From positions 9,814,501-9,878,500 of the forward strand of contig BSBN01000233.1 of the NCBI GenBank assembly GCA_027924645.1: a DNA stretch of 64,000 nt, given 5' to 3'. Within the stretch, counting starts at the first letter, position 1; each line of letters starts with the position of its first letter. The notes beneath the pieces were generated by a model. It was not told the origin of the DNA. It did no database searches and was given only the letters and a program-made list of their open reading frames with translations. The position numbers were made by a program, and so were the translations under genes. The stretch is from Cunninghamia lanceolata. Lineage: Eukaryota; Streptophyta; Pinopsida; Cupressales; Cupressaceae. Of the stretch, positions 31,635-44,560 are shown piece after piece.

Positions 31635-32929
31635 TGTTGCAAGTATGAGGTAAACCAGTGTTGTCATTGATGTCAACATACTCATATTGCTTTGACAAGA
31701 AGGATTCAATGTGCAGTGTGCTGAGGATATTGAGAAAATTAGCCTCAGTCAGGAACAGTAAACAACAGTGATGAGAAGAAGGCAAATGTACTGTATAGGA
31801 TGCGAACCGGAGGATGCGGATTAAAGGGTTTGTAGATATGAGTCTTGAGATGCTTCAGTTAAGATTTCAGAGGTCCGCATGAAGATCTGAAGGAGTTGTG
31901 GCTGTCGGTGTAGAACCGGTTCCGGCAAGTATTCAGAGGTGACAGAGGATCACAAAAAGGTCTGGTGAGGTCCAAAACTGTATAATCCTAATCTGCGGAT
32001 TGGAAGGAGTCTTTGGGATGTCCTTGTGATGTGCCATCTCCAGTTGTGTATAATTTGGAGGTCCGGAAGTACCTCCTGCATTATGACAGTGGCGACAAAC
32101 AGTGTTCTTGAAGTTCCAGATAAGGAGGATAAGAGATTTCAGTAAGTAAAGGAAATGCGGACGTACCTGGTCATTCAGGCAGGCTTGTGAAGGTTCTTGG
32201 ATCATGTTGAGGTTGTGTTGTTGGTCCGCATTGATAGTAGAGCCCGGAATTGAAGATATTCTTCCGGATGAAGTTCTTGCTCTGTTTAGCCGACCGGATG
32301 AGTTGTTCATCCTGCAAATGTTCTTGTGGTGGCCGACCGGATGTGTTATTCATCTTGCGGATACACTTATGGTTGTTTGCTGACTTAGATGTTTGTTCCT
32401 AAGTCGATGTCTTGTATAAATAACGGTTTGTGAGTTCATTTCGAAGGATGGATTGTGTGGATGAGTGTGGCATAGCGAAGAGAAGTGTGAAAGGCAGAGC
32501 AGAGGTTTTTGGGCTTAAATGGAACTGATCCGGACATGGTAGAGATGTCATTCTCCAGTTCAAGATTGTGATTCTTATCACTTTGTAGACAGTGTGTCTC
32601 CTTGTAGGCAGTGGGCCTCTTTGTGAGCAGTGTGCTCGGGCAGTGAGCCCTAATTGGCAAGTGCCATTCTTTTTCTTATTCTTCTAACAGAGAATAATCC
32701 TTGGGTTAGTCACCCTGTGGTTTTTCCCTTAACCAGGTTTTCCACATCAAAATCTTGGTGTTCAATGTGTTGATGTTTATCTGCTCTTGTGTTTATGTAT
32801 TATGCTTTCATGGATGATTAATTGATATGCTGTTAACTAACAACGAAGAATCAAGTGTTTGAAAGAACAAGAAGTTTTATACAACTGATTCACCTCCCCC
32901 CCTCTCAGTTGTATGCCTTAAATCCAACA
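31635..32929 (+). repeat. Copia array LTR 2, shared (1295 bp)
   Basis: It runs from TGTTGCAAGTATG to AAATCCAACA. It serves as the 3' LTR of copy 1 and the 5' LTR of copy 2, with a TATA box at 32415-32422. Confidence 0.93.
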
Positions 32930-32986
32930 ATTGGTATCAGAGCCAAGTTCATCTGAAAGGAGCTTAACCGCTTGAGGAGATCCAGG

Positions 32987-35900
32987 ATGTCGTCATACAA
33001 GAAGGATAGTCCAAAGTTTGATGGAACCAACTTCACTCTCTGGAAAGGTCGCATGAAGTGTCACTTGGAATGTATGGGAAAAGCATACTTGGCTATGGTC
33101 TCAAAACCATATGTACCTCCACAAGGTGGTCCGACAACTCTGAATGAAATCACAGATGCTAAAAATAATCTGTGGACCAAGGAAGCCCTACTAAGCGCAT
33201 TGAATGATTCAGATCTCTCAAATGTTATTGACCTACCAACTGCATATGAGATCCTGACTAAACTGGAACTTCTGTATGAAGGAGATGAGTTTGTCAAAAG
33301 TGCAAGGTTGCAAAGTCTGAAAGGGAAATTTGAAAGATTGAAGATGAGAGATGATGAAAACATCACTACCTTTATGCCAAGAGTGAATGAGCTGGTATGT
33401 GGAATTAGAAATGTTAGTGGAACTCTAGATGAAAATGAGATTGTCTGCAAAATCCTAAGATCCCTTCCTGCTGCCTACAAAATCAAGGTTGCTGCCATTG
33501 ATGAATCTAGAGCCCACACAACTGTCACAAGAGAACAACTGGCTGGCAAACTAGCTGCATTTGAAATGACCGAGTTTGGAGATGATCCTCCCAAGACTGA
33601 ATCCGCTTTCAAAGCCAGTACCTATGTGAAAGGCAAACAGAGATTTGATCCGGGAGAAAACTCATCAAGGAAGATGTCATGGTATGATCAAGCAAGAAGA
33701 GACATGGAAGAAGAAGAAGCAGAAACAGCTCAACTTGAAGCCCTCATTGCAAAGAGACTGCCAAGAGGATCCGGTAAGTATGAAGGAAAACTACCCTTTA
33801 AGTGTTTCAACTGCAATAAGATTGGTCATTTTGCTTCAAGATGTCCGGAAAGATCTGCAAGGTCTAATACTAACAGACAAAGGTTTCAAAAGAACTGCTA
33901 TTATGTTCATGAAGAAGATGACAATGAAGGAGTAACAGATGATGAATCTGAACTAGGAAGCAAATCCGGAAATGAATGGGTGTTTATTGCCATCAAGGAA
34001 GAAGATTCAATATCCTCTAAATCTGTCAATCACAAGGTTGTGGAAAGAGCTTTGGCTGCTCAAGTGGAAGAAAAGGATGATTGGGTTATTGATAGTGGGT
34101 GTTCTCACCATATGACTGGTGACAAGAATAAGTTCTTAGATTTGGAAAGGTATGAAGGACGAATGGTAAAGGTTGGTGACAATTCTGCTGGTAGAATCAG
34201 AGGTAGGGGAACTATTTCCTTTGATGGAAAGAGCAAAACAAATGTACTATATGTTGAAGGATTGAAGCACAATCTTCTCAGTGTTGGTCAGTTAGTGGAC
34301 AAAGGCTATGATCTCCGGTTCAAGAATAGAAAATGCAGAATCTTTACAAGCTCTGGAACTGAAATTGCATCCGGTGCTCAAACAAAAGGTAATATATTTC
34401 ATCTGGTTGGTTCAAACAAAAGTTGTCTGTTTGCTCAAGTTGATCAGAGTTGGTTATGGCATAGAAGAATGTGTCATGTGAATTTTGATAACATCATCAA
34501 GATAAGCAATATTCAGGCTGTAAGAGACCTTCCAAAATTGGTGAAACCTACAAATAGTTTGTGCAAAGAATGTCAACTAGGTAAACAGAGCAGAGTCTCT
34601 TTCAAAAGCAAAGATCAGTCCTCTACCGGATTGTTGGAATTAGTACATACTGATCTCTATGGTCCGACAAGAATCAAGAGTCTGCAAGGTGATAGATATT
34701 TCATGTTGTTAATTGATGACCATTCCTGGATGATGTGGGTTACCTTCCTAAAAGAGAAATCAGAAGCCCTTGAAAAGTTCAAAATCTTCAAAGCTATGGT
34801 AGAGAATCAAACCGGATTGAAACTAAAATGTCTAAGGTCTGATAGAGGTGGTGAATTTACATCTAGTGAGTTCATTGACTTTTGTGAGAAGCAGGGTATA
34901 AGGAGACAATTGTCTGCTCCTAGGTTTCCACAGCAGAATGGAGTAGTTGAAAGAAAGAACTGGACCATCCAGGAAGCTGCCAGGACAATGATGTTGGAAG
35001 CAAATGTTCCTCAGATGTTCTAGAAAGAAGCTATCAGCACTGCAGTCTACACTCTAAATCGAGTTCAAATAAAAAACAATACCGGTAAGACCCCCTACGA
35101 ACTTTGGTTTGGCATCACTCCTACTGTGAAATATTTTAGTGTATTTGGTAGCAAGTGTTATATCAAAAGAGATGAAGATCTAGGAAAGTTTGATGCTAGA
35201 AGTGATGAAGGAATTTTCTTGGGTTACTCCACTCAAAGCAAAGCATACCGGTGTTACAATAAGAGACTGAGGAAGATGATAGAAAGCACTAATGTGAAAG
35301 TTGATGAAGGAATTGAGAAGCCCTCAAGATTTTATGAATTTGATGAAGATGACCAAGACGGTGTTCAGATTCAAGGAACTCAATCCTCTCCGATAAGACA
35401 GAGTCAGCCTGATCTGGTAAATCAGGAAGAAGAGATAGGTTTGAATGAGCCTGATCAAGAAGCAGCAGTGCAGGATACTCCCAAAATTCCTAGGTATGTA
35501 ACACTAAACCACTCTCAAGATCAGATCATAGGTGACAGAAGCAAAGGTGTGCAAACTAGGAGGAATGTTGCTCAAAATCAGGATGAATGTTGTCTGATTT
35601 CAAAGATTGATCCTAAAACAGTAAATGAAGCCTGCAATGATGAAAACTGGACTAAAGCAATGAAAGATGAATTAATGCAAATTGAGAAAAATCATACTTG
35701 GGATCTTGTTCCCAGACCTAGAGACAGGAATGTGATTGGAACCAAATGGGTCTTCCGGAACAAACTGAATGAAGCTGGTGAAGTTATCAGAAACAAAGCT
35801 AGATTGGTCTGCAAAGGCTACTCTCAAATAGAAGGAATTGATTTTGAAGAGACCTTTGCTCCGGTGGCAAGAATTGAAGCAGTCAGATTATTTCTTGCAT

Positions 35901-37144
35901 TTGCTGCCTTCAAAGACTTCAAGGTATATCAGATGGATGTCAAGTCTGCTTTCCTAAATGGTGATCTGGAAGAAGAAGTTTACATTGAACAACCGGATGG
36001 ATTTCAATTGTCTGATAATGATGATATGGTCTGCAAGTTGAAGAAAGCATTGTATGGACTAAAGCAAGCCCCAAGAGCATGGTATGAAAGGTTGGATAAG
36101 CATCTTGTGCAGATTGGATTCAACAAAGGTACTGCTGACAGTAACTTTTATTTCAAAATTGTTCATGAAAACATTTTGATTGTTGAAGTGTTTGTGGATG
36201 ATATCATTTTTGGAGGAAGAGATAGTATGTGCAAAACTTTTGCAAATCAGATGAAAAGTGAGTTTGAAATGTCCATGCTTGGTGAAATGAATTTCTTCTT
36301 GGGTCTGCAAATTACTCAAACAAAGAAAGGAATCTTCATCTCTCAGACCAAATATGTGAAAGAATTGTTAAGGAAATTTGGTATGGAAGATGCAAAGCCA
36401 ATGAACACTCCCATGGCAACCGGATGTAAGTTGAGCAAAGATGATGACTCCCCAAAGGTAGATCAGACAAAGTATAGATCAATGATTGGTGGATTGTTGT
36501 ATCTCACTCAGACTAGACTAGATATAATGCAGGCTGTTGGTCTTGTGGCAAGATTCCAGGCTGATTCTAGAGAATCTCATGTTATGGCAATCAAAAGAAT
36601 TTTTAGGTACCTGAAAGGAACAGTTGAGTATGGTCTATGGTACCCTAGAGATCCGGATTTCTCTCTTTATGCTTACACAGATGCAGATTGGGCAGGAGAT
36701 GTGGATGACCGGAAGAGCACTAGTGGTGGAGCATTCTTTTTGGGGAAGAGATTGGTTTCTTGGCTAAGCAAGAAACAAGATGCAATATCTCTGTCTACAA
36801 CTGAAGCAGAATACATTGCAGCAGCAGGTAGTTGCACTCAAATCTTATGGATGAAGCAGATGCTAAAAGACATGAAAGTTGAATATGAGGAGCCTATCAC
36901 AATTTTCTGTGATAATTCAAGTGCAATTAATATTTCTAAGAATCCGGTATTGCATTCTAAGACTAAGCACATATCTATCAAGTTTCACTTTTTGAGAGAA
37001 CAAGTGAACAAGGAAGAAGTCAGATTGGAGTATGTTCCCTCAAAGGATCAGATTGCAGATATCCTTACTAAACCTCTTCCCAAGGACTCTTTTGAATATC
37101 TCCGGGAGAAGTTAGGGGTCATGGCCCCTCCGGTGATGAACTAG
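32987..37144 (+). pseudogene. Copia array copy 2 gag-pol (one premature stop)
   Basis: This is the best preserved polyprotein in the window, at 1,385 codons. It matches copy 1 except for scattered substitutions and one missing codon near 34238. Domains run in the same order: gag, CCHC knuckle, protease DSGCSHHM, integrase, RT with FVDDIIFGG, RNase H. Only one premature stop is seen: a TAG at 35021-35023, after PQMF, where copy 1 has TGG (Trp). This is a G-to-A change. The stop falls between the integrase core and its C-terminus. Read-through or reversion aside, the copy cannot make RT. Confidence 0.93.
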
Positions 37145-37458
37145 GATGCACTGATGTGCATCAGTTCGGTGGATATCACAGTCATATCTTGTGATCCGGA
37201 TTGATGATGGGGAGCTGCTACTAAGGGGGAGCAGCTGGTATGATTCTGATGTGTTAAAATTGCAAGTATGAGCCCTTTGCCATTGATGTCAAAGGGGGAG
37301 ATAAGACATGTGAAAAACAAGTAGTTGATGATCAAAAGGGGAGCAGTAAATGAGGAGAAGACATGTTGCTGATAGGGGGATAAGTGACAGAAAGGAGAAG
37401 TTTCTTGTCTTGATGGTTTTTCACATCATATGTTGCCATCAATGATAAAGGGGGAGAT

Positions 37459-38753
37459 TGTTGCAAGTATGAGGTAAACCAGTGTTGTCATTGATGTCAA
37501 CATACTCATATTGCTTTGACAAGAAGGATTCAATGTGCAGTGTGCTGAGGATATTGAGAAAATTAGCCTCAGTCAGGAACAGTAAAGAACAGTGATGAGA
37601 AGAAGGCAAATGTATTGTATAGGATGCGAACCGGAGGATGCGGATTAAAGGGTTTGTAGATATGAGTCTTTAGATGCTTCAGTTAAGATTTCAGAGGTCC
37701 GCATGAAGATCTGAAGGAGTTGTGGCTGTCGGTGTAGAACCGGTTCCGGCAAGTATTCAGAGGTGACAGAGGATCACAAAAAGGTCCGGTGAGGTCCGGA
37801 ACTGTATAATCATAATCTGCGGATTGGAAGGAGTCTTTGGGATGTCCTTGTGATGTGCCATCTCGAGTTGTGTATAATTTGGAGGTCCGGAAGTACCTCC
37901 TGCATTATGACAGTGGTGACAGACAGTGTTCTTGAAGTTCCAGATAAGGAGGATAAGAGATTTCAGTAAGTAAAGGAAATGCGGACGTACCTGGTCATTC
38001 AGGCAGGCTTGTGAAGGTTCTTGGATCATGTTGAGGTTGTGTTGTTGGTCCACATTGATAGTAGAGCCCGGAATTGAAGATATTCTTCCGGATGAAGTTC
38101 TTGCTCTGTTTAGCCAACCGGATGAGTTGTTCATCCTGCAAATGTTCTTGTGGTGGCCGACCGGATGTGTTATTCATCTTGCGGATACTCTTATGGTTGT
38201 TTGCCGACTTAGATGTTTGTTCCTAAGTCGATGTCTTGTATAAATAATGGTTTGTGAGTTCATTTCAAAGGGTGGATTGTGTGGATGAGTGTGGCATAGT
38301 GAAGAGAAGTGCGAAAGGCAGAGCAGAGGTTTTTGGGCTTAAATGGAACTAATCCGGACATGGTAGAGATGTCATTCTCCAGTTCAAGATTGTGATTCTT
38401 ATCACTTTGTAGACAGTGTGTCTCCTTGTAGGCAGTGGGCCTCTTTGTGAGCAGTGTGCTCGGGCAGTGAGCCCTAATTGGCAAGTGCCATTCTTTTTCT
38501 TATTCTTCTAATAGAGAATAATCCTTGGGTTAATCACCCCGTGGTTTTTCCCTTAACCGGGTTTTCCACGTCAAAATCTTGGTGTTCAATGTGTTGATGT
38601 TTATCTGCTCTTGTGTTTATGTATTATGCTTTCATGGATGATTAATTGATATGCTGTTAACTAACAATGAAGAATCAAGTGTTTGAAAGAACAAGAAGTT
38701 TTATACAACTGATTCACCCCCCCCCCTCTTAGTTGTATGCCTTAAATCCAACA
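37459..38753 (+). repeat. Copia array LTR 3 (1295 bp)
   Basis: It starts TGTTGCAAG after an intact AAAGGGGGAGAT tract and ends CCAACA at 38753, followed by the acctc duplication at 38754-38758. Its TATA box is at 38239-38246. Confidence 0.93.
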
Positions 38754-38758
38754 ACCTC

Positions 38759-39340
38759 TATGATAGATTCTATGATAGTCGTAAGTGTCGTAAGAGCATC
38801 TGTCATAGCCCATTTTGGAAATAGGTGACCTCTTTGGGATGGGAGCTATGGACAAGTATCAAGAACATTCTACAATGTTGACCAAGTGTCCTTAGGCATG
38901 GGTTTTGGTCCATGAGGCCAAGTTGGATGCCCATTCCAAGTTTGGACCAATATTGCCTTGTATATTCTATATAAACAGGTGCTTGGAGAGGGCGAAATGT
39001 TATAGGTTTGACAGGTACTGTTATGCTACCAGTTTGTCTCCAAATACGAGTGTCAAAGACTCCTAAGAGCTTGCATTGCAAGTGTGTTGTAAACATTCTT
39101 TTTTTTATAATACATTGTGTAGGTTTTAGAGTGTGGGGTTTTTCACCCGATAAGGGTTTTCCCCATGTATATCTTGTGTCTCTCTTCTTCTTTTTCACCT
39201 TCTCTATTATGTGTTTGCCATAATATCTCATGTTAATGGTTTAATGTTGCTATACTAGTTAGGATAAATTTTAATTTGCACTCTCCTCCCCTCATTAGAT
39301 TAGTGTAGGAAGCATTTTCCGCACACCTAGCTTCCTTTTA
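38759..39340 (+). repeat. Element E left LTR, second part
   Basis: It continues the E LTR after the copia array and matches 43975-44555. A TATA box (TATATAAA) lies at 38968-38975 and its partner at 44182-44189. It ends cttcctttTA, where the right LTR has CA. Confidence 0.85.
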
Positions 39341-39342
39341 GT

Positions 39343-39354
39343 TGGTATCAGAGC
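39343..39354 (+). other. Element E primer binding site
   Basis: TGGTATCAGAGC lies two bases after the left LTR. It is complementary to initiator Met tRNA. Confidence 0.9.
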
Positions 39355-39458
39355 CTGACCAGTTTTTGGTTCTAGTTGCTAGGTAGGGGTTTTTTAGATA
39401 ATCTTAGGTTGAGTGGGAGTCTTGTGTAGAGTATTTTGTATCTTATTGCAGAAAGGAG

Positions 39459-40600
39459 ATGGCAACCACATCCAGAAGGTTATAGATTGAGAAATTCAAT
39501 GGCACTAATTTCGAGTTGTGGAAATTAAAGATGGAGGACCTACTTGTTGATCCTCACCTATGGGAAACAACATCTAGTGTAAAACCTGCAGCAATGAAAC
39601 AAAATGATTGGGACCTCAAAGATCGCAAGGCTAAGGGTCTCATTGAACTCTATTTAGCTAACTCTATTCTGTTGAACATCCATGAGGAGAAGACAAGGAA
39701 GGATCTTTTGAAGAAGTTGGGTGATGTTTATAAGGCCAAGTCCTTTGTGAACAAACTCTTCCTGAAAAAAAAGTTTTCTCTGAGGATGGAATATAGAGGA
39801 TCTATTGCGGACCACATGAATGCTTTCAACATGATCATTGCACAATTGACATCTGTGGTTGTTAAAATGGTGGAGGAGGATCGTTGCATGACCCTACTTT
39901 GTTCTTTGCCAGATTCATGGGATCATCTTGTAATGGCTATCAGAAGCACCACTACCACCTTCAAGATGGATGATGTGGTGTCCTCGCTATTATCTGAAGA
40001 AATGCAGAGGAAGACATCTGAATCAGCCAAAGAGGCTCTTGCGGTTCATGGAAGACCCAAGGAGAAAGGGAAGAAGAAAGATAAGAAAAGTGATAAGGGA
40101 AAATCCAAATCCCGTGGGAGATCTAAATCTCCTAGAAAATCCAAGGCTCTTTGTTGGAACTATGGTAAAATCAGGCATTTTTGAAAGGAATCCAAAGAGG
40201 AGAAGAAAAAGAAGAAAGCTCCTGATTCAGATCCTAACAAGTCACAAGATGATGGTGATGCCTTCATCGCAACCCTGGCCACCCATGCATATGATGATGT
40301 GTGGTTGATTGATTCTAGTGCATCATTCCACATGACCTCGCATCGAGACTGGTTTACCAAATATGAAGAGTTCGATGATAGAAGGGTGTACCTTGGTGAC
40401 AACTCTCATCTGAAGATTGTTGGTCATGGAAGAGTCTCAATCTGATTCCTTGATGGACGAGTGAAGGGAATCACTAGAGTTATGCACATTCCAGGCCTTG
40501 CACAAAACCTTCTTTCTATAAGTATGTTGTATGATCCAGGTGTGCAGGTTATCTTTTCGAAGGATGGATGCTTGAGATGACAAGAGGAGCTATGGTACTT
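39459..40600 (+). pseudogene. Element E gag and protease (decayed)
   Basis: The frame starts at ATG 39459, meets a TAG at 39483-39485 and then reads as a Tnt1-like gag (IEKFNGTNFELWKLKMEDLL). A basic Lys/Ser/Arg-rich region precedes the zinc knuckle. The knuckle is damaged: it reads CWNYGKIRHF, a TGA at 40182-40184, then KES, so two of the four ligands are lost. A protease remnant follows (WLIDSSASFHM). A TGA at 40443-40445 and a frameshift between about 40445 and 40620 follow. Confidence 0.85.
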
Positions 40601-42235
40601 GCGAAGGGTACTCTGTTTTAGTTGGAGGCATGCACTTCACAGTACAATAGTTCTTCTGACTCAAGGAAACAAGTTGTTGTCACTTCATCCCCACCATCTG
40701 AACATGCAGTGAAGAAATATGTTGTAACTGGTTCTGATTGTTGTGCACATGCTTTGGAAGTTAAGCTTCCTGCAGAAAAGACTATGTTATGGCATTTGAG
40801 ATATGGCTACATTGGTGAGAAGGGTCTGCATACCCTAAAAAATAAAAACCTTGTTGAGGGGTTAAATTATTGTAATCTCAATTTCAACTTTTGTGAACAT
40901 TGTATTTATGGAAAGAAAAACCATGTTCAATTTTACTCTAGTTCTCACAAGTCTTCTAGTGTATTAGATCTTATTCATTTTGATGTGTTTGGTCCTATTA
41001 ATGTTCTTTCGTTATCAAAATATGTATATTTTGTATCTTTCATAGATGATTTTAGTAGAAGGACATGGGTTTATTTTATCAAAAGCAATACTGAAGTCTT
41101 AAGTCAGTTTTAGGAGTTTAAAGCCTTTGCTAAAAACCAGACATATAAAAAGATTAAGTGTTTGAGAACTGACAACGGTGGTGATTTTTGTTCGACAGAG
41201 TTCGATAAGTTTTGCAAAGAGCAAGGGATTGAAAGGCATAAGACAAATCCATATACCTTGCAGCAAAATGGAGTTGCAGAGAGGATGAATAGGACACTGA
41301 TGGAGAAGGCTAGGAGTATGCTTAGTGGAGCAAGCCTCGAACAAAAATTTTGGGCTGAAGTTGTTTCCACTGCCTACTATCTAGTAAATAGATCTCCTAC
41401 ATCAGCTCTTGTTGGGAAAACACCTATGGAGGTGTGGTATGGTAAGAAGCCTTCAGTAAGGCATCTTCATGTTTTTGGTTGTGAGGCATATGCACATGTG
41501 CCTAGGGAGAAATGGTCTAAGTTGGAGAACAAGGCTGTTAAATGTATCTTCATTGGCTATGGTGTTGGTGTGAAAGGATACAAGCTTTGGGATCTTGTGA
41601 CTGAGAAAGTGTTGTATAGAAGAAGTGTTATCTTCAAAGAGCTAACACCATCTTCCGTTGTTCTACAGTCAGAAAAGAAAGAAGATGCAGTTCAATTTCC
41701 TTCTACCCATGAGAAGACTAAACCGACAGACCCTATGAGGCTTGATGATGAGGAGAGATCTAGTAGCTCTGGAAGCAAAGAAGAAGAAGTAGAACCTCAA
41801 CCTCAGCCATTAAGGAGGTCTACACGAACAAGAAAGCAACCTAATAGGTTTGGTTATTCATTACTTGATTCTAGTTGTGCTTTTGCTTTACTTTCTAACA
41901 CTAATGAGCCTAGAACTGTGAAAGAGGCCATGGGCATGAAAAATGTAGGTTCCTGGAAGGAGGCCATGGAAGATGAGATGGCTTCTTTAGAAAAGAACAA
42001 AACATGGGACTTGGTGCCTTTGCCTAATGGAAGGAAACTCATTGGTTGTAAATGGGTGTTCAAGAAGAAATTCGGTGCAGATTGCAGTGTTGAAAAGTAC
42101 AAGGCTAGACTAGTTATGAAGGGGTACTTACAAGTGGAGGGAATTGATTATGGTGAAATTTTCTCTCCTGTTGCAAAGCTGACATCCATTAGATTTCTAT
42201 TATCTCTTGCAGTTGCTTATGATTTAGAGATAGAA
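40601..42235 (+). pseudogene. Element E integrase and start of RT (decayed)
   Basis: The GAG-pre-integrase and zinc region reads LWHLRYGYIGEKG, with FCEHCIYGK after it. The integrase core keeps D in LIHFDVFGP, D in LRTDNGGDF and E in GVAERMNRT. A TAG at 41111-41113 interrupts it. RT begins at about 41900 (WKEAMEDEMASLEKNKTWDL, then GCKWVFKKK). The frame stops at a TAG at 42236-42238, just before [15 protein letters not shown]. Confidence 0.88.
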
Positions 42236-43487
42236 TAGATGGATGTGAAGACAACTTTTCTTCATGGTGATTTGGAGGAAGAAATCTACATGTCATAGCC
42301 AGAGCATTACATAGAGAAAGGTAAAGAAAATTTGGTTTGCAAGCTTAAGAAGTCTTTGTATGGTTTGAAGCAGTCTCCTAGGATGTGGTACTTGAAGTTT
42401 GATGCCTTTGTGTTGTCCATTGGTTATCTAAGATTGAAATCAGATCAATGTGTGTATTATAAGTTTGATGGTGATCGTATTCTCATTGTTGCATTATATG
42501 TTGATGATATGTTTCTCATTGGGAAGGGTAAGAATATGATTTCTAATTTTAAGTCTTATTTGGAAGCACAGTTTGAAATGAAAGATTTAGGGGCAGCTAG
42601 GTATATTCTTGGAATGGAAATCAGAAGAGATAGAACTAACAGAAAACTTTGGTTAAGCTAATGTAAGTATGTGAAGATCATGTTGCATAGGTTTAGCATG
42701 GCAGATTGTAGACCATTGAGTGTTCCTGTTTCATTGGGGACAAAGTTCTCTGTTAATGATTGTCTGAAATATCCTAGTGATGTGGAGGACATGAGCAGAG
42801 TACCTTATGCTAGTGTTGTTGGCATTTTGATGTATGCTATGGTCTGCACAAGACCAAACATTGCCCAAGCAATGGGAGTCCTTAGTCAGTTTATGGCTAA
42901 TCTTGGATGGGTACATTGGGATGTAGTTAAGCGAGTGTTTAGTTATTTGAGGGGTACTTCTGAGTATTCCATTTTCTATCAAGGGAAGGCTACAGGACCT
43001 CCGCATTCAGTTAGTATTCATGGATTTCTGGATTCTGATTGGGTAGGTGACATTGACCGCAAGAGATCCACCAGTGCTTCTGTGTTTACACTATTTGGTG
43101 GTGCGATTAGTTGGATGAGTAAGCGACAACCTGTGGTTGCTTTGTCCACTACAGAAGCTGAGTATATGGTTGCAACTCATGCTTGTAAGGAATCCATTTG
43201 GATTAAGAGATTTTGTTCCAATATTGGTGTTGATGCAGGTCAAATTATGATCAGTTGTGACAGTCAGAGTGCAATTTGTCTTGTGAAGAATCTAACTTGC
43301 CATGCTAGAACAAAGCACATTGATGTTTAGTTTCATTTCGTGTGAGACATGGTTGAGGATGGAAAGGTAAATTTGGAGAAGGTAGATACTTTGAAGAATG
43401 TTACAGATGCATTGACGAAGCCAGTGGGCATAGAGAAGTTCAGATGGTGTTCAGAGTCTATGGGCCTCTCGACCTATAGCAGTTAAA
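42236..43487 (+). pseudogene. Element E RT and RNase H (decayed)
   Basis: The RT active site YVDDMFLIGKG is present. RNase H shows [16 protein letters not shown] and SCDSQSAI. Stops at 42236 (TAG), about 42296 (TAG), 42659 (TAA), 43328 (TAG) and about 43343 (TGA) all fit C-to-T changes of CAG, CAA or CGA. The final stop is at about 43485, twelve bases before the right LTR. Confidence 0.85.
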
Positions 43488-43498
43488 TCCTGCTAGTC

Positions 43499-44555
43499 TA
43501 TTGGCTCTTGCAAGGTGTCTCAACCTTGGTAATTCCTTGCATTATTCATGTTTGTATTTATTAATTCATTACCTATGTTGTAAATTAATTGTAAATTCCA
43601 TATTGTCATATTATGGGTTGTGGTACGGTGATGTGTCATCCTACATGGAAGATGACAACTTGTAATTTTGTCCTCATATGAAGAGATAGGCATCCCACTT
43701 TGTGGTAAGAGCATTTTGCCATGTGTCAGCATCTTGGATGTTGTGTAAGGGAATGTTTGACTGAAATAGTTATGATAGATTCCTATGACGATGTTATGAC
43801 ATGTAAGAGTCAAAAATAGAAGCTTGTAAGACAGGTGAAGACATGTGTCATGAAGCATCTTTAAAAAAGGCATATTTGGGTGCCCCAAGGTGGACTATGA
43901 CATGTTGTAAGAGAATATGTTATTTATAGCATGTGTATGATAGATTCTCTTACAGTTGTAAGTTGTAACCACTATGACAGATTCTATGATAGTCATAAGT
44001 GTCGTAAGAGCATCTGTCATAGCCCATTTTGGAAATAGGTGATCTCTTTGGGATGGGTGTTGTGGACAAGTGTTAGGCACATTCTACAATGTTGACCAAG
44101 TGTCTGTAGGCATGGGTTTTGGGCCATGAGGCCAAGTTGGATGCCTATTCCAAGTTTGGACCAATATTGCCTTGTATATTCTATATAAACAGGTGCTTGG
44201 AGAGGGAAAAGTATTACAGGTTTGATAGGTACTGTTATGTTGCTAGTTTGTCTCCAGATATGAGTGTTGAAGACTCCTGAGAGCTTGCATTGCAATTGTG
44301 TTGTAAACATTCTTTGTTTTGATAATACATTGTGCAGGTTTTGGAGTGTGGGATTTTTCACCCGATAAGCATTTTCCCCATGTATATCTTGTGTCTCTCT
44401 TCTTCTATCTCACCTTCTCTATTATGTGTTTGCTGCGATATCTCATGTTAATGGTTTAATGTTGTTGTAAGAGTTAGGATAAATTTAAATTTGCACTCTC
44501 CATCCCTCATTAGATTAGTGTAGGAAGCATTTTCCGCACACCTATCTTCCTTTCA
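43499..44555 (+). repeat. Element E right LTR (1057 bp)
   Basis: It matches the two left pieces (1054 bp together). It starts TATTGG against TGTTGG in the left copy and ends CTTTCA, followed by the aaagt duplication. Confidence 0.87.
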
Positions 44556-44560
44556 AAAGT

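Larger units (their letters stand above)
25811..38753 (+). mobile_element. Tandem copia array: LTR-internal-LTR-internal-LTR
   Basis: Three near-identical LTRs (25811-27102, 31635-32929, 37459-38753) alternate with two near-identical internal regions (27103-31634 and 32930-37458). A single 5-bp duplication, acctc, flanks the whole array (25806-25810 and 38754-38758). The middle LTR is shared. This is the structure expected from unequal recombination between LTRs of two copies at the same locus, not from two insertions. Each internal region encodes a complete copia gag-pol, with three premature stops in the first copy and one in the second. Confidence 0.93.
25339..44555 (+). mobile_element. 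Element E: Tork/Tnt1-like Ty1/copia, left LTR interrupted
   Basis: This is a plus-strand copia element. The left LTR is 25339-25810 plus 38759-39340, the PBS 39343-39354, the internal region to 43498 and the right LTR 43499-44555. Without the inserted copia array it is about 6.3 kb. The gag and pol sequences resemble the tobacco Tnt1 type. At least nine stops and one frameshift make it inactive. No clear polypurine tract survives before the right LTR. Confidence 0.88.

Noticed and set aside
38803..39231. 142-codon minus frame in the E LTR
   Set aside because: A similar frame exists in the other LTR (44017-44361) but is antisense to the element and has no motif. It is LTR sequence read backwards.
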